Positions 62,494 through 64,000 of a stretch of DNA of 64,000 bases are shown in pieces (the stretch's first letter is position 1; each line of letters begins with the position of its first letter). A program made the position numbers and the translations under genes. This stretch comes from Candidatus Binataceae bacterium (GTDB lineage Bacteria > Desulfobacterota > Binatia > Binatales > Binataceae): NCBI GenBank assembly GCA_035650475.1, contig DASRHP010000009.1:672545-736544 (forward strand), read 5' to 3'. A model generated the notes under the pieces. The model searched no databases, was not told the origin of the DNA, and was given only the letters and a program-made list of their open reading frames with translations.

Positions 62494-64000
<1,507 letters not shown>

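Overview
The window is GC-rich, gene-dense chromosomal DNA from a Gram-negative bacterium. Outer-membrane biogenesis genes (lptF and lptG), a Tat translocase and a DAP-type murein recycling ligase (mpl) point to a diderm. Separate rpoB and rpoC in a secE-nusG-rplKAJL-rpoBC-rpsLG-fusA order, paired ArsA-like ATPases, DUF507 proteins, two luciferase-like monooxygenases, a probable F420-type PPOX enzyme and an acyl-CoA dehydrogenase together suggest a deltaproteobacterial-grade or Desulfobacterota/Binatota-like lineage. That placement is inference; no 16S rRNA is present. I see no CRISPR array, phage, integrase, insertion sequence or plasmid function.

Layout. 1-1148: the end of a sigma-54-type regulator and a membrane protein whose reading frame looks broken. 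1176-4450: DJ-1/PfpI protein, luciferase-like monooxygenase, exported alpha/beta hydrolase, small membrane protein. 4500-7290: a small helical protein, two overlapping ArsA-like ATPases and a DUF4911-like protein. 7307-11000: GH15 glucan hydrolase and tatC/tatB on the minus strand. 11075-13709: deacetylase-family protein and an FHA-transmembrane-CAP fusion. 13958-16120: second luciferase-like monooxygenase and a soluble alpha/beta hydrolase. 16192-22022: exported cyclophilin, PHP phosphoesterase, GAF-containing PtsP and a membrane-anchored radical SAM protein. 22188-24954: DUF1499 protein, acyl-CoA dehydrogenase, two DUF507 proteins. 25106-27290: CIRCE-controlled groES-groEL with a terminator. 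27331-35062 (minus): an AddAB-like helicase-nuclease pair and an SbcD-like phosphoesterase. 35232-39942: DAHP synthase followed by a murein-recycling set (LD-carboxypeptidase, serine hydrolase, Mpl). 39988-45424 (minus): small membrane protein, HAD phosphatase, M24 peptidase, PPOX protein, lptG, lptF. 45576-48481: rlmB, DUF1272 protein, amidase.

48625-64000 is the translation/transcription superregion. A sigma-70-like promoter precedes tRNA-Thr(TGT), tRNA-Tyr, tRNA-Gly, tRNA-Thr(GGT), rpmG, tRNA-Trp, secE, nusG, rplK, rplA, rplJ, rplL, rpoB and rpoC. Two strong terminator hairpins follow, then rpsL, rpsG and fusA, which is cut by the window end. The tuf gene that commonly sits beside this tRNA cluster is absent here.

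Most of the window is housekeeping or conserved metabolism, and I did not find a convincing new multi-gene system. The points most worth checking are the FHA-TM-CAP fusion, the AddAB-like pair in which both subunits show four-cysteine nuclease signatures, the membrane-anchored radical SAM protein, the murein-recycling cluster, two long near-perfect GC palindromes inside genes, the putative frameshift near 650-670, and a possible structured RNA leader at 13710-13957.
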